This document shows positions 40,912 to 50,124 of a DNA stretch of 64,000 nt, piece after piece. Source of the DNA: Thermoleophilia bacterium UBA2241 (GTDB taxonomy: Bacteria > Actinomycetota > Thermoleophilia > UBA2241); contig DDYF01000039.1 in NCBI GenBank assembly GCA_002347645.1, positions 133,380-197,379 of the forward strand. Direction: 5' to 3'. The notes below the pieces were generated by a model that searched no databases, was not told the DNA's origin, and saw nothing but the letters and a program-made list of their open reading frames with translations. Each line of letters opens with the position of its first letter. Within the stretch, counting starts at the first letter, position 1. The position numbers and the translations under genes are program-made.

Positions 40912-41871
40912 TCAGCCGTCCGGTGCCACCGGGCGTGCGCCGGTGTGCGCGTCGTCGAGAGCCGCCTCGAGCGCGGCGGCGTCGGCCCGCGACACGCTCG
41001 GCGCGACGCCGGCGGCGCGCTCGCGCGCGACGACGACGCGCGGCAGGCCGCCGAGGTCATCGCGCACGTCGATCTGCTCGTAGCGGCCGACGGCGACGAA
41101 CTCGGTGATGACTTCGACCGCCTTGTGCTCGGCAATCTCCACCGCGAGCCAGCCTCCCGGCACCAGCCACGCCGGCGCCTGCGGCACGATCCGCCGGTAG
41201 AACTCCATGCCACCGTCTCCGGCGCGGAGAGCGACGTACGGCTCGAAGCCGCGCACCTCGACGCGCAGGCGCCGCAGCGCCTCCGGGGTCACGTAGGGCG
41301 GGTTCGAGACGATGAGGTCGAAGCGCAGCCCAGGCGGCAGGTCGTCGAAGACGTCGCCGGCAAGCAGCGACATGCGGTCCTCGAGGCCCAGGGCGCGGAC
41401 GTTGCGCCGGGCGACGTCCAGCGGGACAGGGTGGACGTCTGTGCCGATGACGCGGACGGCGGGGTTCTCGGCGGCGAGGGCCAGCGCGATGGCGCCCGAG
41501 CCGGTGCCGATGTCGAGCACGAGGGGCTCCGCCACGTCCAGCCCGGCGAGCCTCTCGAGGCACACCTCGACGAGGGTCTCGGTCTCCGGTCGCGGGATGA
41601 GCACGTCGTCGTCGACCTCGAGCTCGATGGTGCGGAAGGCGCGGCGGCCGAGGATGTAGGCCACGGGCTCCTGCTTCTGGCGGCGGCGCACGAAGGCTTC
41701 GAAGCGCGCCGCCTCGTCGCGGTCGAGCGCGCGCTCCGGTGCGGCGAACAGGTCTTCGCGCCGCAGGCCGAGCGCCTCGGCGAGCAGCAACTCGGCGTCG
41801 AGGCGCGGGGACTGCGAGTGCGCCGCCTCGATCTTGGCCGCCCCGGCGCGCAGGGCTTCGGCGACGGTCAC
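40912..41871 (-). CDS. prmC: Release factor glutamine methyltransferase PrmC (HemK)
   Basis: A 319-residue SAM methyltransferase that modifies the GGQ glutamine of release factors. It has the N-terminal helical domain (TVAEALRAGAAKIEAA, SPRLDAELLLAEALG), SAM motif VLDIGTGSGAIALALA, and the catalytic NPPY in FDLIVSNPPYVTPEAL. GTG 41871 is chosen because families start TVAEAL; an in-frame GTG at 41919 is also possible. It directly follows prfA, its substrate gene, as in most bacteria. Confidence 0.93.
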   Translation of the reverse strand: MTVAEALRAGAAKIEAAHSQSPRLDAELLLAEALGLRREDLFAAPERALDRDEAARFEAFVRRRQKQEPVAYILGRRAFRTIELEVDDDVLIPRPETETLVEVCLERLAGLDVAEPLVLDIGTGSGAIALALAAENPAVRVIGTDVHPVPLDVARRNVRALGLEDRMSLLAGDVFDDLPPGLRFDLIVSNPPYVTPEALRRLRVEVRGFEPYVALRAGDGGMEFYRRIVPQAPAWLVPGGWLAVEIAEHKAVEVITEFVAVGRYEQIDVRDDLGGLPRVVVARERAAGVAPSVSRADAAALEAALDDAHTGARPVAPDG

Positions 41872-41927
41872 CGCGCGCCTGGTGTCGCCCGCCGCGCCCT
41901 TAACCCCGTCGCCGGCCACGCGCGGCC

Positions 41928-43007
41928 TCAGCCCGCTCCGGCCGCCGCCAGCTGCTTGCGCCGGTCCTCGGCAGCGAGCGCCTCGACGAACTCGTCGAGC
42001 TCGCCTTCCATCACCTCGGCGATGCGATGCGACGTGACGCCGACGCGGTGGTCGCTCACCCGGTTCTGGGGGAAGTTGTAGGTGCGGATCTTCTGCGAGC
42101 GGTCGCCGCTGCCGACCATGCTGCGGCGCGCGTCGCCGCGCTCCTCGTCCTGCTTCGCCTGCTCCATCTCGTAGAGCCGCGCGCGCAGGATGCGCAGGGC
42201 GCGCTCCTTGTTCTGCAGCTGGCTCTTCTCGTCCTGGCAACTGACGCTCACGCCGGACGGCACGTGCGTGATGCGCACGGCCGAGTCGGTCGTGTTGACG
42301 GACTGCCCACCCGGCCCCCGCGCGCGGAAGATCTCGATGCGGAGGTCGCCCGGCTGGATCGCGACCTCGATCTCTTCCGCCTCGGGCAGCACGGCCACCG
42401 TCGCCGTCGACGTATGGATGCGGCCCGTCGACTCGGTGACGGGCACGCGCTGCACGCGGTGGACGCCGCCCTCGTACTTGAGGGCCGAGTAGGCGCCCCG
42501 GCCGCGGACCTCGAGCGTGACCTCCTTGTAGCCGCCGTCGTCGTTCTCGTTCGCCGAGAGGACCTCGACCTCGAAGCCCTTGGCCTGCGCGTAGCGCGTG
42601 TACATCCGCGTGAGCTCGCCGGCGAAGATACAGGCCTCGTTGCCGCCGGCGCCGGCGCGGATCTCAATGATCACGTCCTTGCCGTCGTTGGGGTCGGCCG
42701 TGAGCGCCTGGGCACGGATGTCCTCGGCGAGCTCGTCGAGCAGCCTGCGGCTGTCGACGAGCTCCTCCTGTGCCAGGTCGCGCAGCTCGTCGTCGGCGCC
42801 GTCGGTGACGAGCAACTCCTCGGCCTCTCGCGCCGCCTTCGCCGCCTCGCGATAGCGGACGACGAGGTCATGCGTGCTCTGGAGCTCGGCATGGCGACGG
42901 GCCACGCTCGCGTAGCGGGCCCGGTCGGCGAGCACCGCGGAGTCGGCGAGCTGGCCGGTGAGCTCCCCATAGGTGCGTTCGATCTCGTCGATGAGCTTGT
43001 CGATCAT
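41928..43007 (-). CDS. prfA: Peptide chain release factor 1
   Basis: A 359-residue class I release factor reading UAG/UAA. The codon-reading tripeptide appears as PVTES in HRVQRVPVTESTGRIHTSTA, and the catalytic GGQ in FRARGPGGQSVNTTDSAVRI. The N-terminal coiled domain (YASVARRHAELQSTHDLVVR) and C-terminal RVSDHRVGVTSHRIAEVM are normal. ATG 43007. Head of prfA-prmC-recO. Confidence 0.96.
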   Translation of the reverse strand: MIDKLIDEIERTYGELTGQLADSAVLADRARYASVARRHAELQSTHDLVVRYREAAKAAREAEELLVTDGADDELRDLAQEELVDSRRLLDELAEDIRAQALTADPNDGKDVIIEIRAGAGGNEACIFAGELTRMYTRYAQAKGFEVEVLSANENDDGGYKEVTLEVRGRGAYSALKYEGGVHRVQRVPVTESTGRIHTSTATVAVLPEAEEIEVAIQPGDLRIEIFRARGPGGQSVNTTDSAVRITHVPSGVSVSCQDEKSQLQNKERALRILRARLYEMEQAKQDEERGDARRSMVGSGDRSQKIRTYNFPQNRVSDHRVGVTSHRIAEVMEGELDEFVEALAAEDRRKQLAAAGAG

Positions 43008-43127
43008 GGCAGCGGCTTCGCTGTGGACGTGTGGCGCCGGGGACCGCGCAGGACGCGGACGGCGTCGTGGGAGACGCCTTGGATTATAGCGCGACGCATC
43101 CCGCGTCCTGCGCCTTTGCCGGCGACC

Positions 43128-43667
43128 CTAGAACTCGAAGCTCGCCGCGTCGTCCGGCAGGACCGGCGGCTGCTGCAGCGCGACGAGCCGCCAGCGCACG
43201 TGCGAGACGGAGTCGTAGGCGACCACGAGCCACGACTCGGGGGCGTCGGGCGGCGGCGGACCTCCGGGCGGCGCGCTGTCGAAGCGGCCGCGCATGACGA
43301 CGAGGTCGACGGCGCGGCCGGGGTCCTCGACCGGCGACGCAGACGGCGCCGCGGGCGGCGCCGGGCTCTCCGTATCGGTCGTCCCGGGCGCGCCCTCCAT
43401 CGTCGTCGCGGTGGGCGACGGCGACGGCTCCACCGCCGCCGAGGACATGATCCGCGCCGCCTCGGCGCGCGTCGTCTGCAACCACTCGGCCTCGATCGGT
43501 TCCGGGTCGCCGTGCCAGCTCGCCAGCCTCGCGGCACCGCGCAGCACCCACGCCGGCGGCTCCTCGTCGAGGATGCGCGGCGGCAGCACGACGACGAGCA
43601 GGATGAGGAGGAGCGTGAGGACGAGGACGAACCAGGGCAGCGGGCCCCAGCGCGGCGTCGGCTTCAC
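43128..43667 (-). CDS. Single-span membrane protein with Pro/Ser/Thr-rich linker
   Basis: A 179-residue protein with one N-terminal membrane helix (WFVLVLTLLLILLVVVLPP), a linker rich in Pro, Ser, Thr and Ala (VEPSPSPTATTMEGAPGTTD) and a small C-terminal domain (AVDLVVMRGRFDSAPP; WLVVAYDSVSHVRWRLVALQ). No family recognised. GTG 43667 overlaps the DUF1385 stop. It probably faces the cell exterior. Confidence 0.6.
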   Translation of the reverse strand: MKPTPRWGPLPWFVLVLTLLLILLVVVLPPRILDEEPPAWVLRGAARLASWHGDPEPIEAEWLQTTRAEAARIMSSAAVEPSPSPTATTMEGAPGTTDTESPAPPAAPSASPVEDPGRAVDLVVMRGRFDSAPPGGPPPPDAPESWLVVAYDSVSHVRWRLVALQQPPVLPDDAASFEF

Positions 43668-44638
43668 GCCATGACCTCGACGCCCTCCACCGGCGGCCTG
43701 TCCTGGGGCTCGAGGTCGACGATCCTCTCGAGCGCGGCGATGGCCACCTCGATCTGGGCGCGGTCCGGCTGACGCGTCGTCAGCCATTGCATGGCCAGGC
43801 CGGGCCACATGATGGCGCGCACGAAAGCGCTGCTCTCGTGCCGTCCGGCCCATTTGATGATCTCGTACGAGATGCCGGCGATGAGCGGGATGAGGACGAT
43901 GCGCGAGAGCACGAGCCAGTACCACGCCGGGCGCCCCACCGCGGCGAAGACGAAGATCGACACGACGAGGACGACCAGCAGGAACGAGGTGCCGCAGCGC
44001 AGGTGAAGGGTGCGGTACTTCCCGACGGCGTCCGGCGTGAGCGGTTCGCCGTGCTCGAGCGCGTGGATGCTCATGTGCTCGGCGCCGTGATACTCAAAGA
44101 CGCGGCGCAGGTCGGGGAGCTGGGTGACGACCACGATGTAGACGACGAATATGGCGACGCGCACCACGCCCTCGACGAGCCAGAAGAGGAAGCCTTCGCC
44201 CAGCCAGCGGTCGAGCAGGCCCGTCAGGAAGAGCGGCGCGAGGAAGAACAGCGCGATAGCGAAGCCCAAGGCGACGACCAGCGTGACGGCGATCTCCTTC
44301 TTGCTGAGCTCTTCCTCCTCCTCTCCGAGCGACTCGTTCGCCGACATCGTCAACGCGCGAACACCGATGGCGAGCGACTCCACGAGCGCGACGACGCCGC
44401 GCACGACCGGGACCTTCAGGTACGGGTAGCGGACCATCCACGAGACGAGAGGGAAGTCGCGCACGCCGATGCTCTCGTCCGGCTTGCGCACGGCGAGCGA
44501 CCAGTGGTCGACACCGCGCATCATGACACCCTCGATGACCGCCTGCCCGCCGACCTGGGCCTTGCGCGCCAGGAGCGCCGGAAGGACGAGCGCGCCGCGC
44601 ACGGCGGTCGTCCTGTCAGACGAGGTCGGTCGCGCCAA
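43664..44638 (-). CDS. DUF1385 (YqhQ-like) membrane protein
   Basis: A 324-residue protein with the DUF1385 signature VGGQAVIEGVMMRG, followed by VDHWSLAVRKPDESI. It has membrane helices (VVALGFAIALFFLAPLFLTG; VAIFVVYIVVVTQL; FLLVVLVVSIFVFAAVGRPA) and FEYHGAEHMSIHALEHG, another conserved piece. The biochemical role is unknown; the family often lies near prfA and rpmE in Gram-positive bacteria, as here. TTG 44638 has GGAG 6 nt upstream. Confidence 0.88.
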   Translation of the reverse strand: MARPTSSDRTTAVRGALVLPALLARKAQVGGQAVIEGVMMRGVDHWSLAVRKPDESIGVRDFPLVSWMVRYPYLKVPVVRGVVALVESLAIGVRALTMSANESLGEEEEELSKKEIAVTLVVALGFAIALFFLAPLFLTGLLDRWLGEGFLFWLVEGVVRVAIFVVYIVVVTQLPDLRRVFEYHGAEHMSIHALEHGEPLTPDAVGKYRTLHLRCGTSFLLVVLVVSIFVFAAVGRPAWYWLVLSRIVLIPLIAGISYEIIKWAGRHESSAFVRAIMWPGLAMQWLTTRQPDRAQIEVAIAALERIVDLEPQDRPPVEGVEVMA

Positions 44639-44646
44639 CCCGTCTC

Positions 44647-45381
44647 CTACCGGCCCGCGCCGGGCCCGTCGACGTCCTCGGGCCTATACGGCTTTCCGCA
44701 CGTCATCTTGCCCTCCGGGCAGTCGCCGTACAGGCAGCCCGGGCCGGTGCCCTCGAACAGGCCTGGGGCGGTCTCCCTGAGCATCGCCCGCATCCGCCAG
44801 GCGAGGGCGCGGATCTCCCACTGCGCCCGGTTGCAGCAGCGCACACGGAGGAAGTGGCGGAGCTCGCGGGCGTTCATCGTCACCACGATCTTGGTCTCGG
44901 CGGCGTTGGGGAGCACGAAGCGGGCGTCCTCCTGCACGCTCTCCCTCGAGCGGCCTTCGGCCATGCCGAGGTCGACCAGCGCGTCGTAGGCCGCCCTCGC
45001 GTGCTCCATCGCCGCCAGGAAGACCCTCTCGGCCTCAGCGTTCGCGGCGATGCTCGGCGGCACCACGAAGCTATCAGCCGCCCCAAAGTTGACGTAGCGC
45101 TGCGACTGCTGGTTGTAGCTCGCCACGCGGTGCCGCACGAGCTGGTGCGTACAGGCACGCGAGACGCCGTCGACGGCGAACGTGAACGACGCGTGCTCGA
45201 GGGCCGAGTGGTGGCCGGAGCGGACGAGGATGCGCACGAGCTTGGCGACGCCCTCGTCCGTCATCTCCTGCTTGAGCTCGGCCGCCGAGACCGGCGCGTA
45301 GCAGAGCCGGCCGGCGATCGCCACCGCCCGGTCGGGGTCGGGCGTGTGCTGGAGCAGCGTGACCTCGAGCTGCGCGCTCAT
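44647..45381 (-). CDS. thyX: Flavin-dependent thymidylate synthase ThyX
   Basis: A 244-residue ThyX, making dTMP from dUMP using FAD and methylene-THF. The ThyX motif RHRVASYNQQSQRY starts at residue 83, and the following FVLPNAAETKIVVTMNAREL with LRVRCCNRAQWEIRALAWRM completes the dUMP/FAD site. ATG 45381. No ThyA is seen in this window. Sits between rpmE and DUF1385. Confidence 0.95.
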   Translation of the reverse strand: MSAQLEVTLLQHTPDPDRAVAIAGRLCYAPVSAAELKQEMTDEGVAKLVRILVRSGHHSALEHASFTFAVDGVSRACTHQLVRHRVASYNQQSQRYVNFGAADSFVVPPSIAANAEAERVFLAAMEHARAAYDALVDLGMAEGRSRESVQEDARFVLPNAAETKIVVTMNARELRHFLRVRCCNRAQWEIRALAWRMRAMLRETAPGLFEGTGPGCLYGDCPEGKMTCGKPYRPEDVDGPGAGR

Positions 45382-45394
45382 CGGACCGCGCCGC

Positions 45395-45613
45395 TCAGCT
45401 CTTGGCCGATCCCGCCTTCTTGTCGTAGCGGCGCTTGAAGCGCTCGACGCGGCCGCCCGAGTCGACGAGCTTCTGCTTGCCCGTGTAGAACGGGTGGCAC
45501 TGCGAGCAGAGCTCGACGTGCAACTCCGGCTTGGTGCTGCGCGTCGTGAACGTGTTGCCGCAGGAGCAGCGCACCGTCGCCTCGACATACTGCGGGTGGA
45601 TGTCCTTCTTCAT
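45395..45613 (-). CDS. rpmE: 50S ribosomal protein L31 (zinc-binding form)
   Basis: A 72-residue L31 of the C+ type: MKKDIHPQYVEATVRCSCGN, TFTTRSTKPELHVELCSQCH, PFYTGKQKLVDSGGRVERF. Cysteines CSC and CSQC bind zinc. GGGATC precedes the ATG with only a moderate ribosome site. Located just downstream of rho, as in many Gram-positive bacteria. Confidence 0.95.
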   Translation of the reverse strand: MKKDIHPQYVEATVRCSCGNTFTTRSTKPELHVELCSQCHPFYTGKQKLVDSGGRVERFKRRYDKKAGSAKS

Positions 45614-45756
45614 CGCGGGAGATCCCTTCTGAGAGACCGGATGGGCTCGTGGCGGCGCGAGCGACGGGCTCGCGGTCCGGACGCGTATGGTAGCACGAAG
45701 CGCCGTGTCGCCCGAAACTGCGGCGGCCGCGTCGCGCTCGAGCGCCTGCGGACTCC

Positions 45757-47286
45757 CTACCGTGAGTTCTTCTGCAACGCGTTGAGGAACTCGGCGTTGC
45801 TCTTGGTCTCGCGGATCTTCTTGATGAGGAGCTCGATGGCGGCCGCCGGCTCGAGCGAGTGCAGCACGCCGCGGAGCTTCCAGACGGCGGCCGCCTCGGC
45901 GGCGTCCATGAGCAGCTCCTCCTTGCGCGTCCCCGTCATCTCGATGTCGATGGCCGGGAAGATGCGCTTGTCGGCCAGCTTGCGGTCGAGGCGGATCTCC
46001 ATGTTGCCGGTACCCTTGAACTCCTCGAAGATCACCTCGTCCATGCGCGACCCGGTGTCGACCAGGGCGGTGGCGAGGATGGTCAGCGAGCCGCCCTGCT
46101 CGATGTTGCGCGCCGCGCCGAAGAACTTCTTCGGCGGGTAGAGCGCGGTCGAGTCGACGCCGCCCGAGAGGATGCGCCCCGAGGCCGGCGTGTTCAGGTT
46201 GAAGGCGCGCGCCATGCGGGTAATCGAGTCGAGGAGCACGACGACGTCGCGGCCCGTCTCGACGAGGCGCTTGACGCGGTCGAGCAACAGCTCGGTGACC
46301 TGGACGTGGTTCTCGCTGGGCTGGTCGAAGGTGCTGGCGACGACGGTGCCGATGACCGAGCGCTGCATGTCGGTGACCTCTTCGGGGCGCTCGTCGACGA
46401 GCAGCACGAAGAGGTCCACGTCGGGGTTGTTGGTGGCGATGGAGTTGGCGAGCTTCTTGAGGATCGTCGTCTTGCCCGCCTTGGGCGGCGAGACGATGAG
46501 GCCGCGCTGGCCCTTGCCGATGGGGCAGAGCAGGTCCATGATGCGCGCCGCCGTGTCGTGTTCGGGGGTCTCGAGGCGCAGGCGCTCTTCGGGGAAGAGC
46601 GGGGTGAGCTGCTCGAAGACGGGCCTGCGCCGCGCCGTCTCGGGATCCATGCCGTTGACCGTGTCGATCTTGAGCAGGGCGTTGTACTTCTCGTTGTCCT
46701 TGGGCTCGCGGACCTGGCCGACGACCTCGTCGCCGCGACGCAGGCTGAAGCGGCGGATCTGCGAGAGCGAGACGTAGACGTCGTTGTCGCCCTGCGTGTA
46801 CCCGTTGGTGCGCAGGAAGCCGAAGCCGTCGGGCAGCACGTCGAGGAGGCCGCGGCACTCGACCGGCGGTCCCTCGGGGCGCGGCGGCCGGTCTTGGCGC
46901 TCTCCCCGGTCGCCGCCCTTGCGCCCGCGGCGGTCGCGCCGGTCGCGCTGGCGGCCCCCCTGCTGCTGGTCGGGCCGCGGTGGCCGCTGCGTCTGCGTGT
47001 CGGGGGTGGCGGTGGCCGCATCGGCGGGAGTGACCCCGGCGGCATCGGTCGCGACGGATGCGGCCGCGCCGGCACCTGGAGCCTCGCCCGCGACGACCGT
47101 CCCGGTCGCGACGGGCGCGGCCGGTGCGGCCGCGGCTGCGGGCTGCGCCTCCGGAGACGGCGCGTCGGCCGCGGGGGCCGGCGCCTCGGCTGCGGCAGCC
47201 GGCGCCTCGGTCGTCGCCGTCGACGTGCCTGCCCGCGCGGGCTCGGTCGTCGCTGTCGCCTGATCTGTCATTTCATCAGCGCTCAT
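45757..47286 (-). CDS. rho: Transcription termination factor Rho with long N-terminal extension
   Basis: A 509-residue Rho. Residues 1-100 are Ala/Pro/Thr-rich, followed by an Arg/Gly/Gln-rich stretch (RPDQQQGGRQRDRRDRRGRK), an RNA-binding extension typical of actinobacterial Rho. The cold-shock RNA domain reads LDVLPDGFGFLRTNGYTQGD. The ATPase has Walker A GLIVSPPKAGKTTILK, the Q-loop GRILSGGVDSTALYPPKKFF and DEVIFEEFKGTGNMEIRLDR. It is unlikely to lack an N-terminal hairpin-binding role; ATG 47286 or the internal ATG six codons on may start it. A 450-nt leader precedes it. Confidence 0.95.
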   Translation of the reverse strand: MSADEMTDQATATTEPARAGTSTATTEAPAAAAEAPAPAADAPSPEAQPAAAAAPAAPVATGTVVAGEAPGAGAAASVATDAAGVTPADAATATPDTQTQRPPRPDQQQGGRQRDRRDRRGRKGGDRGERQDRPPRPEGPPVECRGLLDVLPDGFGFLRTNGYTQGDNDVYVSLSQIRRFSLRRGDEVVGQVREPKDNEKYNALLKIDTVNGMDPETARRRPVFEQLTPLFPEERLRLETPEHDTAARIMDLLCPIGKGQRGLIVSPPKAGKTTILKKLANSIATNNPDVDLFVLLVDERPEEVTDMQRSVIGTVVASTFDQPSENHVQVTELLLDRVKRLVETGRDVVVLLDSITRMARAFNLNTPASGRILSGGVDSTALYPPKKFFGAARNIEQGGSLTILATALVDTGSRMDEVIFEEFKGTGNMEIRLDRKLADKRIFPAIDIEMTGTRKEELLMDAAEAAAVWKLRGVLHSLEPAAAIELLIKKIRETKSNAEFLNALQKNSR

Positions 47287-47737
47287 GGGGATTGGGATCC
47301 AACGGCCTCCACTGCGGGTTCACGCCTTCGGCGTCGCCGGGCGCCTTGCTCGAGAGTTGTCTGAATGCGGCTCCCCGGGCGCCGGCCGACACGGCCGAGC
47401 GCCTGCGGACACGTGCGCCAGCTGGCGTGGATCTTCAGAGCGGAACGCACGACGCCGTCGCGCGTGCACGTGGTGATGGAGCTCGTGCGAGCTCCGCACA
47501 TGAGTATTACACACCGCAAGGCAAATTCCCACTTGTCGAGCCTGATGTCGTTCACGGCGTCGGGTGGACAGGGTGGCGGGCGGACGACCGGAGGGCAGAC
47601 CCCGCCGGGACGGGGCGTCGCAGGTCGCTCCCTCTATCGGCGCGCGGCGGCGGGACTTGAGCGCGCCCGGCGGCGGTGCACGAGGCCGACGGGACGTGAG
47701 CGCGCCTGACGGCCGGCGCCCGGGCAGCGCCGCTCCC
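47287..47737 (-). other. Long gene-free leader upstream of rho
   Basis: About 450 bases without a credible gene between rho and the 2-phosphoglycerate kinase gene end. It contains a 7-bp hairpin with a GTGC loop (47478-47484 with 47489-47495) and a TAATAC possible -10 nearby on the minus strand. Rho is often autoregulated through its leader, so the region may do so here. A 90-codon open frame overlapping the rho start has no family pattern. Confidence 0.4.
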
Positions 47738-48667
47738 TCACCCGGTCGCGTCCGCCTCGTCGAGGTGCATGTGGCGACCGACCGCGTCGAGCGTCGTGCG
47801 CATGACGTCCTTGACGGCGTCGTCGAGGCGCACGTTGTCGACCACGGGCACGCCGGCGGCCGCGGCCTGGGTGAGGATGTACTTCTGGATGCGCCTGATG
47901 TGCGGCAAGCCTTCGATGTAACGGCGCAGCGGACGGATGCCGCCCGTCTCCCAGTCGCGTACCGCGAAGTGCTGCCGGTGCAGGTCCTTGTCGCGGACGG
48001 CCAGGACGAACTCGAGGACCAGGGCGTCCTTCCAGCGGCTGCGGTCCAGGAACCCCGGCACGAGGTGCACGCCTTCGACGATGAGGTTCTGCGCCTCGGC
48101 GATGGCGCGCTCGATCAACGACGAGATGCCGACGGCGACGGCCTTGGTCTGCTCCGTGAACCCGGCGCGGCTCAGGTCGGTCTCGCGCGGGAGCGGGAAG
48201 CGGATGGCCTCGCCCGCCTCGAACGACGAGTAGTGGATGGCCGGCATGAGGTCGATGGCGAAGAAGGCCCGCATGACCTCGCGTATCATGTCGGTCGAGG
48301 CGACGCGCGTGATGCCGAGGCGGTGCGCCACCTCCGTGGCGAGGGTGCTCTTGCCGACGCCCGTCGCGCCGCCGATCAGGATGACGAGGGGCACCTCCAT
48401 ACGGCGCAGCGACTGCCGCTGGCGAAAGCGGGCGATCACTTCGTCTCCCTCTTCGGCGCCGAGTGTCTCGTGCGCGATCGCCCGCAGGCGCCCCAGTGTG
48501 AGCGTCTTGTCGGTCGCCGCCTCGAGCTCCCGCGCGATCGCGGCGGCCATGCCGTGCGCGAGCATGGGGGAAAGGCCGGTGGCCGTCAGGGTCTGCGCCA
48601 TGAGGCCCTTCGAGTAGGGGGCGTCGCCGACGCCGTCGATGATGACGGGTTCGCGGTCGTCAGGCAT
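47738..48667 (-). CDS. 2-phosphoglycerate kinase
   Basis: A 309-residue kinase of the archaeal 2-phosphoglycerate kinase type, making 2,3-bisphosphoglycerate from 2-PG. The N-terminal half has an ATP-cone-like region (PYSKGLMAQTLTATGLSP). The kinase domain has P-loop LVILIGGATGVGKSTLATEV, RVASTDMIREVMRAFFAIDL and NLIVEGVHLVPGFLDRSRWK. AAGGAG precedes ATG 48667, which lies inside the last codons of the cDPG synthase gene, so both are coupled. Its product is the substrate of that synthase. Confidence 0.85.
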   Translation of the reverse strand: MPDDREPVIIDGVGDAPYSKGLMAQTLTATGLSPMLAHGMAAAIARELEAATDKTLTLGRLRAIAHETLGAEEGDEVIARFRQRQSLRRMEVPLVILIGGATGVGKSTLATEVAHRLGITRVASTDMIREVMRAFFAIDLMPAIHYSSFEAGEAIRFPLPRETDLSRAGFTEQTKAVAVGISSLIERAIAEAQNLIVEGVHLVPGFLDRSRWKDALVLEFVLAVRDKDLHRQHFAVRDWETGGIRPLRRYIEGLPHIRRIQKYILTQAAAAGVPVVDNVRLDDAVKDVMRTTLDAVGRHMHLDEADATG

Positions 48668-50105
48668 CGCGGCGCTCCTTGTAGCGGGCGCGGGCGGTCT
48701 CGCCGAGACGCAGGAGGAGGTCGTCGAGGCCGGCGGCGGCTGCCGTGACGCCGCCGGTGGCGCCCGCCCGCCCCGCGTCGACGGCCCGCGGCTCGTTGTC
48801 GCAGAACACGAGCTCGCGGCCCGCCGCGACGGCGGCCTCCGCGACGACGTCGATGGCGGCCGCCTTGATCTCGGTGAGGAAGACCTCCGCCTCCTTGGCG
48901 GCGCGGCCGACGGCATCGGCGAGCGCGGAGCGGTCGGCGAGGTCGGACGAGGCGAGCACGACGTCCGCGCCGTGCTCGTCGCGTAGGGCCGCCGTGAGCA
49001 CCGGCACCGCCTCGACTGGCGCGGTGCTGAAGTACGCCACGCGCCGGCCGGCGACCGACCGGGCCGGCCGCGGCCGGAACACCGTCGGCACGACCTCAAG
49101 GCCCGGTTTCACGGCCCGGACGCCGGCCGTCAGGGCGCTGACCTCGGCGGGCGAGGCGAAGGGGAGCTCGCACATCGTGAGGACCACCAGGTCGGACATG
49201 AGCAGTCGGTATGTCCCCAGGTAGCCCGTGACGTACTCCGGTGGCTGGGCCGCCCCGGCGACGCACAGGGTCGCGTCGGCGGCCACCGGCGGCGCCACGG
49301 CGCCGCTGCCCTCGAACACGGCCAGTGCCGCGCCCGACCCCTCGACGAGCGGGAGCGCCGCCGGCACGTTGGTGTCGAAGGCGGCGCCGGCCATGCCGCC
49401 GCCACACCGGCGGCAGCCGATGGTGGGCACGCGGGCGAAGACCGCGTCCTCGAAGCAGTCGGACGCCGCGTGGCGCCCGGCGCGCGACGCGGCCAGGAGC
49501 TCCTCGGCGTTCAGGACGTCCCGCCCCGGCACGACCTCGGGCTCGGGCGGGCCGCCCCGGCCCATGGCCACGACCACGACACCGCCCTCGTCGCCGTAGC
49601 GCGCGTCGAGGAGCCGCGTCAGGTGGCCGGCGACGGCCGTCTTGCCCACGCGCTTGCCGGTCCCGATGACGTTGAGCGACGGGAGCGCGTGGAGCGGCAG
49701 TCGCGGCGGCGGGTCGAAGGAGAAGTCCGCGCCGCGGTATGCCGCTCCGGCCGCCAGCGCGGCGCTCACCGCCAGCAGGCGCTCGCGGTAGCCCAGCACG
49801 GGCTCGTCCGACAGGTCGACGACGACCTCGGCGCCGGCGGCGCGAACCGCGCCGGCGACCGCGCCGGCTACGGCAGCCGGGTCGCCGCCGCGCAGGTCGA
49901 CGAGGGTCAGCGCCGGCAGGCCGAACTCGGCCGCGAGCTGGCCCGCGCCGGCGTCGCCGGCGCGCAGCTTCTCGCGGCCGCCGGCGAACAGCCCTCCCAC
50001 GACGTCGTGGTGCTCGCGCAGCCGGTCGAGGGCGGCACGCACCACCGGCGGGTAGTGCTCGCCGTCGATGACGACGAGGGTACGGAGTCGGGGTGCGACG
50101 CTCAT
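48660..50105 (-). CDS. Cyclic 2,3-diphosphoglycerate synthase
   Basis: A 481-residue protein matching the cyclic 2,3-diphosphoglycerate synthetase of methanogens. It shows LVVIDGEHYPPVVRAALDRL, FAGGREKL, a P-loop LNVIGTGKRVGKTAVAGHLT, VVVVAMGRGGPPEPEVVPGR, SRAGRHAASDCFEDAVFARV and IGCRRCGGGMAGAAFDTNVP. It closes 2,3-DPG to cDPG using ATP, the second step after the neighbouring kinase. cDPG is a thermoprotective solute and phosphate store in some archaea; its role in bacteria is little known to me. ATG 50105. Confidence 0.85.
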   Translation of the reverse strand: MSVAPRLRTLVVIDGEHYPPVVRAALDRLREHHDVVGGLFAGGREKLRAGDAGAGQLAAEFGLPALTLVDLRGGDPAAVAGAVAGAVRAAGAEVVVDLSDEPVLGYRERLLAVSAALAAGAAYRGADFSFDPPPRLPLHALPSLNVIGTGKRVGKTAVAGHLTRLLDARYGDEGGVVVVAMGRGGPPEPEVVPGRDVLNAEELLAASRAGRHAASDCFEDAVFARVPTIGCRRCGGGMAGAAFDTNVPAALPLVEGSGAALAVFEGSGAVAPPVAADATLCVAGAAQPPEYVTGYLGTYRLLMSDLVVLTMCELPFASPAEVSALTAGVRAVKPGLEVVPTVFRPRPARSVAGRRVAYFSTAPVEAVPVLTAALRDEHGADVVLASSDLADRSALADAVGRAAKEAEVFLTEIKAAAIDVVAEAAVAAGRELVFCDNEPRAVDAGRAGATGGVTAAAAGLDDLLLRLGETARARYKERRDA

Positions 50106-50124
50106 GCCGAGGCTCCCGCGGCGC

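Noticed and set aside
47283..47555. A 90-codon open frame overlapping the rho start
   Set aside because: Overlaps rho out of frame, lacks a ribosome site, and its sequence is Arg-rich frame shadow; described as leader instead.
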